From Impatiens glandulifera (Eukaryota > Streptophyta > Magnoliopsida > Ericales > Balsaminaceae), in NCBI RefSeq assembly GCF_907164915.1, contig NC_061863.1, positions 64,952,864 to 65,016,863 of the forward strand: a stretch of DNA of 64,000 bases. The letters run 5' to 3'. Shown here in pieces: positions 62,640-64,000 of this stretch (its first letter is position 1; each line of letters starts with the position of its first letter). The notes beneath the pieces are model-generated. The model did no database searches. It worked only from the letters and a program-made list of their open reading frames with translations, and was not told the origin of the DNA. A program made the position numbers and the translations under genes.

Positions 62640-64000
62640 CTTTATCTTAAACTTAAGAACCAATCCGCGAAACAAGGGTCAATTCTTCAAGTGAAATTGA
62701 AAATCTTGAGAGAGATTGATAGAGCAATAAAGAATTCGCAGACAAGTAGTACTGCTGGTGAAGAGTATCGAGAAACAGCCGGATAAAAGGATTTACGGCC
62801 GATTCTCTCTCTCTCTAAATATATATATATTGTCTCTATATATATATATAATATACATTTATAGTCTCTTGCTACCAAGAAAGCGTCGTTTAACCGAAGG
62901 CGCGTCTCCACGGTTTTTTAAATATTAATTTTCTCACTATTTCTTTATTCATATTTTTATATATAATATTTTTATTTTTTTATTTCAAAAGTTAATTTTA
63001 ATTGTTTTTAAGTAGAAACTAAATCTCATTTCTTATTACTTAAATTATTTTATAATATTATTTAGATTATAATTTATTTTAAAATTATGATTAAGATTTT
63101 AGTATTATTATTTTTATTTAATTTGTTCTTGAATATAAATATATATTTTTATTTTTATATACACAATTAAAATGAGATTATCTTCAATTTTCACATTACA
63201 GTAATTAGAAGATTTATAAAATATTATAGTTAATTAAGTGGGTCTTTATACATAATATTAATATATAATTGTTAATATCTTTATTATTATTATGATTTAT
63301 GATAAGTAAATTTTATTATTTTTTATTAATATAATAGTTGTAGTTTTTTTAAAGGCATATATTTTTGTTTTGATATACACAATTTTGAAATGAGATATCT
63401 TTATTAAATTTTCACATTATAGTAATTTAGAAGATTTACAAAATATTAAAGCTAATAAAGTGGGTCTTATACATAATATTAATCTATTATTATTATTATT
63501 ATTTTTAATTAAAAAAGAATTAGCATGACACTCCACAACTATATTTCGTTTAAACTCAAAACGCTTTATTATTTAATCGAATTATGATATTATTTATTTA
63601 GTTTCTTAAATTGGTTATTGAAAATCAAATATAATAGGTTTAATTCTCATTAAATTGAAATAAGGTCATGCATGAGATAGAGTAAGGTAAAGATAATTCG
63701 GGTCAAAGTTGTAATCTTAAAGTGATCTATTTATTTATAATTGATCGGACCTAATTGATCTCTATTTCAGATTAATATGATATTGTCATAAAATTAAAAT
63801 GAAGTTAAATTATAAATTCAATTAAAGAAAATTTACAAAAGTAAATGAATAAGTGAGTAAAAATTAGTAAACACAAAACTTTACCAAATAAAATTGTAAA
63901 TGGATTGACAAATTTACTTTAGTTATTTTAGGTCTATTTGATATTTGATTTTTACTTGCCTATTAATTAAATTAAACAGGTCAACATAATTTCAATTAAA
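62640..64000. other. Upstream region of the small gene, then decayed duplicated AT-rich DNA
   Basis: 62,640-62,920 probably contains the promoter and 5' UTR of the minus-strand gene, with a CT run and TA runs near 62,805-62,855. From about 62,960 to 63,500 the sequence matches that following RFC1 copy 1 (about 49,010-49,480). Within it a block including 'GAAGATTTA' and 'GTGGGTCTT' occurs twice (about 63,165-63,260 and 63,370-63,480). No genes. Confidence 0.55.

Larger units (their letters stand above)
50290..63510 (+). repeat. Segmental duplication unit 2 (RFC1 copy 2 side)
   Basis: Head-to-tail counterpart of unit 1. The offset between equivalent bases is about 11.78 kb in exons 3-11, 11.93 kb in exon 13 and about 12.35-12.4 kb from exon 15 onward, which tracks insertions in introns 11 and 13 of this copy against one in intron 14 of the other. 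Downstream similarity resumes at about 62,960 after a 1.5-kb segment absent from unit 1. Confidence 0.85.

Overview
The window is AT-rich nuclear DNA of a flowering plant, most likely a eudicot; the species cannot be told from sequence alone. Every recognisable gene is split by canonical GT-AG introns, the best protein matches are plant-type (an SCL28-like SR splicing factor, a DUF1068/ELMO protein, an LSG1 GTPase, plant-style RFC1), and intergenic DNA is full of hAT- and Mutator-type elements with target-site duplications readable by eye. No bacterial, organellar, rRNA, tRNA or CRISPR features were seen.

Layout. 1-14,990 is gene-poor and transposon-rich. It holds a Mutator-like element at 4,990-6,650 with a hAT-type MITE inserted in its right arm, a second Mutator-like element at 9,567-10,914 made of two arms of about 540 bp around a transposase scrap, and a SINE-like relic near 8.2 kb. 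14,991-32,881 is the ordinary gene island: SCL28-like SR protein (minus), DNAJC8/SPF31-like J protein (plus), LSG1 60S-maturation GTPase (minus) and an ELMO-family Golgi protein (plus). The first two are divergent and both belong to pre-mRNA splicing.

34.9-63.5 kb is a head-to-tail segmental duplication carrying the large subunit of replication factor C (RFC1). Copy 2 (51,103-61,318; 22 coding exons, 1,037 codons) reads intact. Copy 1 (38,147-48,897) keeps all splice sites but has a one-base deletion in exon 3 and a frame-breaking rearrangement in exon 20, so it is called a pseudogene. Transposons have hit the copies differently: copy 1 carries two Mutator-type MITEs upstream and a 1,143-bp hAT relic in intron 1, for which copy 2 preserves the empty site; copy 2 carries a 596-bp hAT MITE in intron 13. 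A small gene for an uncharacterised plant protein (62,184-62,639, minus) lies in a segment present only beside copy 2.

Functionally, SCL28 and DNAJC8 act in splicing, LSG1 in cytoplasmic 60S maturation, RFC1 in loading PCNA, and ELMO in Golgi pectin synthesis and cell adhesion. Nothing suggests a dedicated pathway cluster. The unusual content is the RFC1 duplication history and a family of Mutator-type MITEs with degenerate telomere-like repeats inside. Exon boundaries were inferred by hand from splice signals, frame continuity, family knowledge and comparison of the two RFC1 copies; no transcript data were available.
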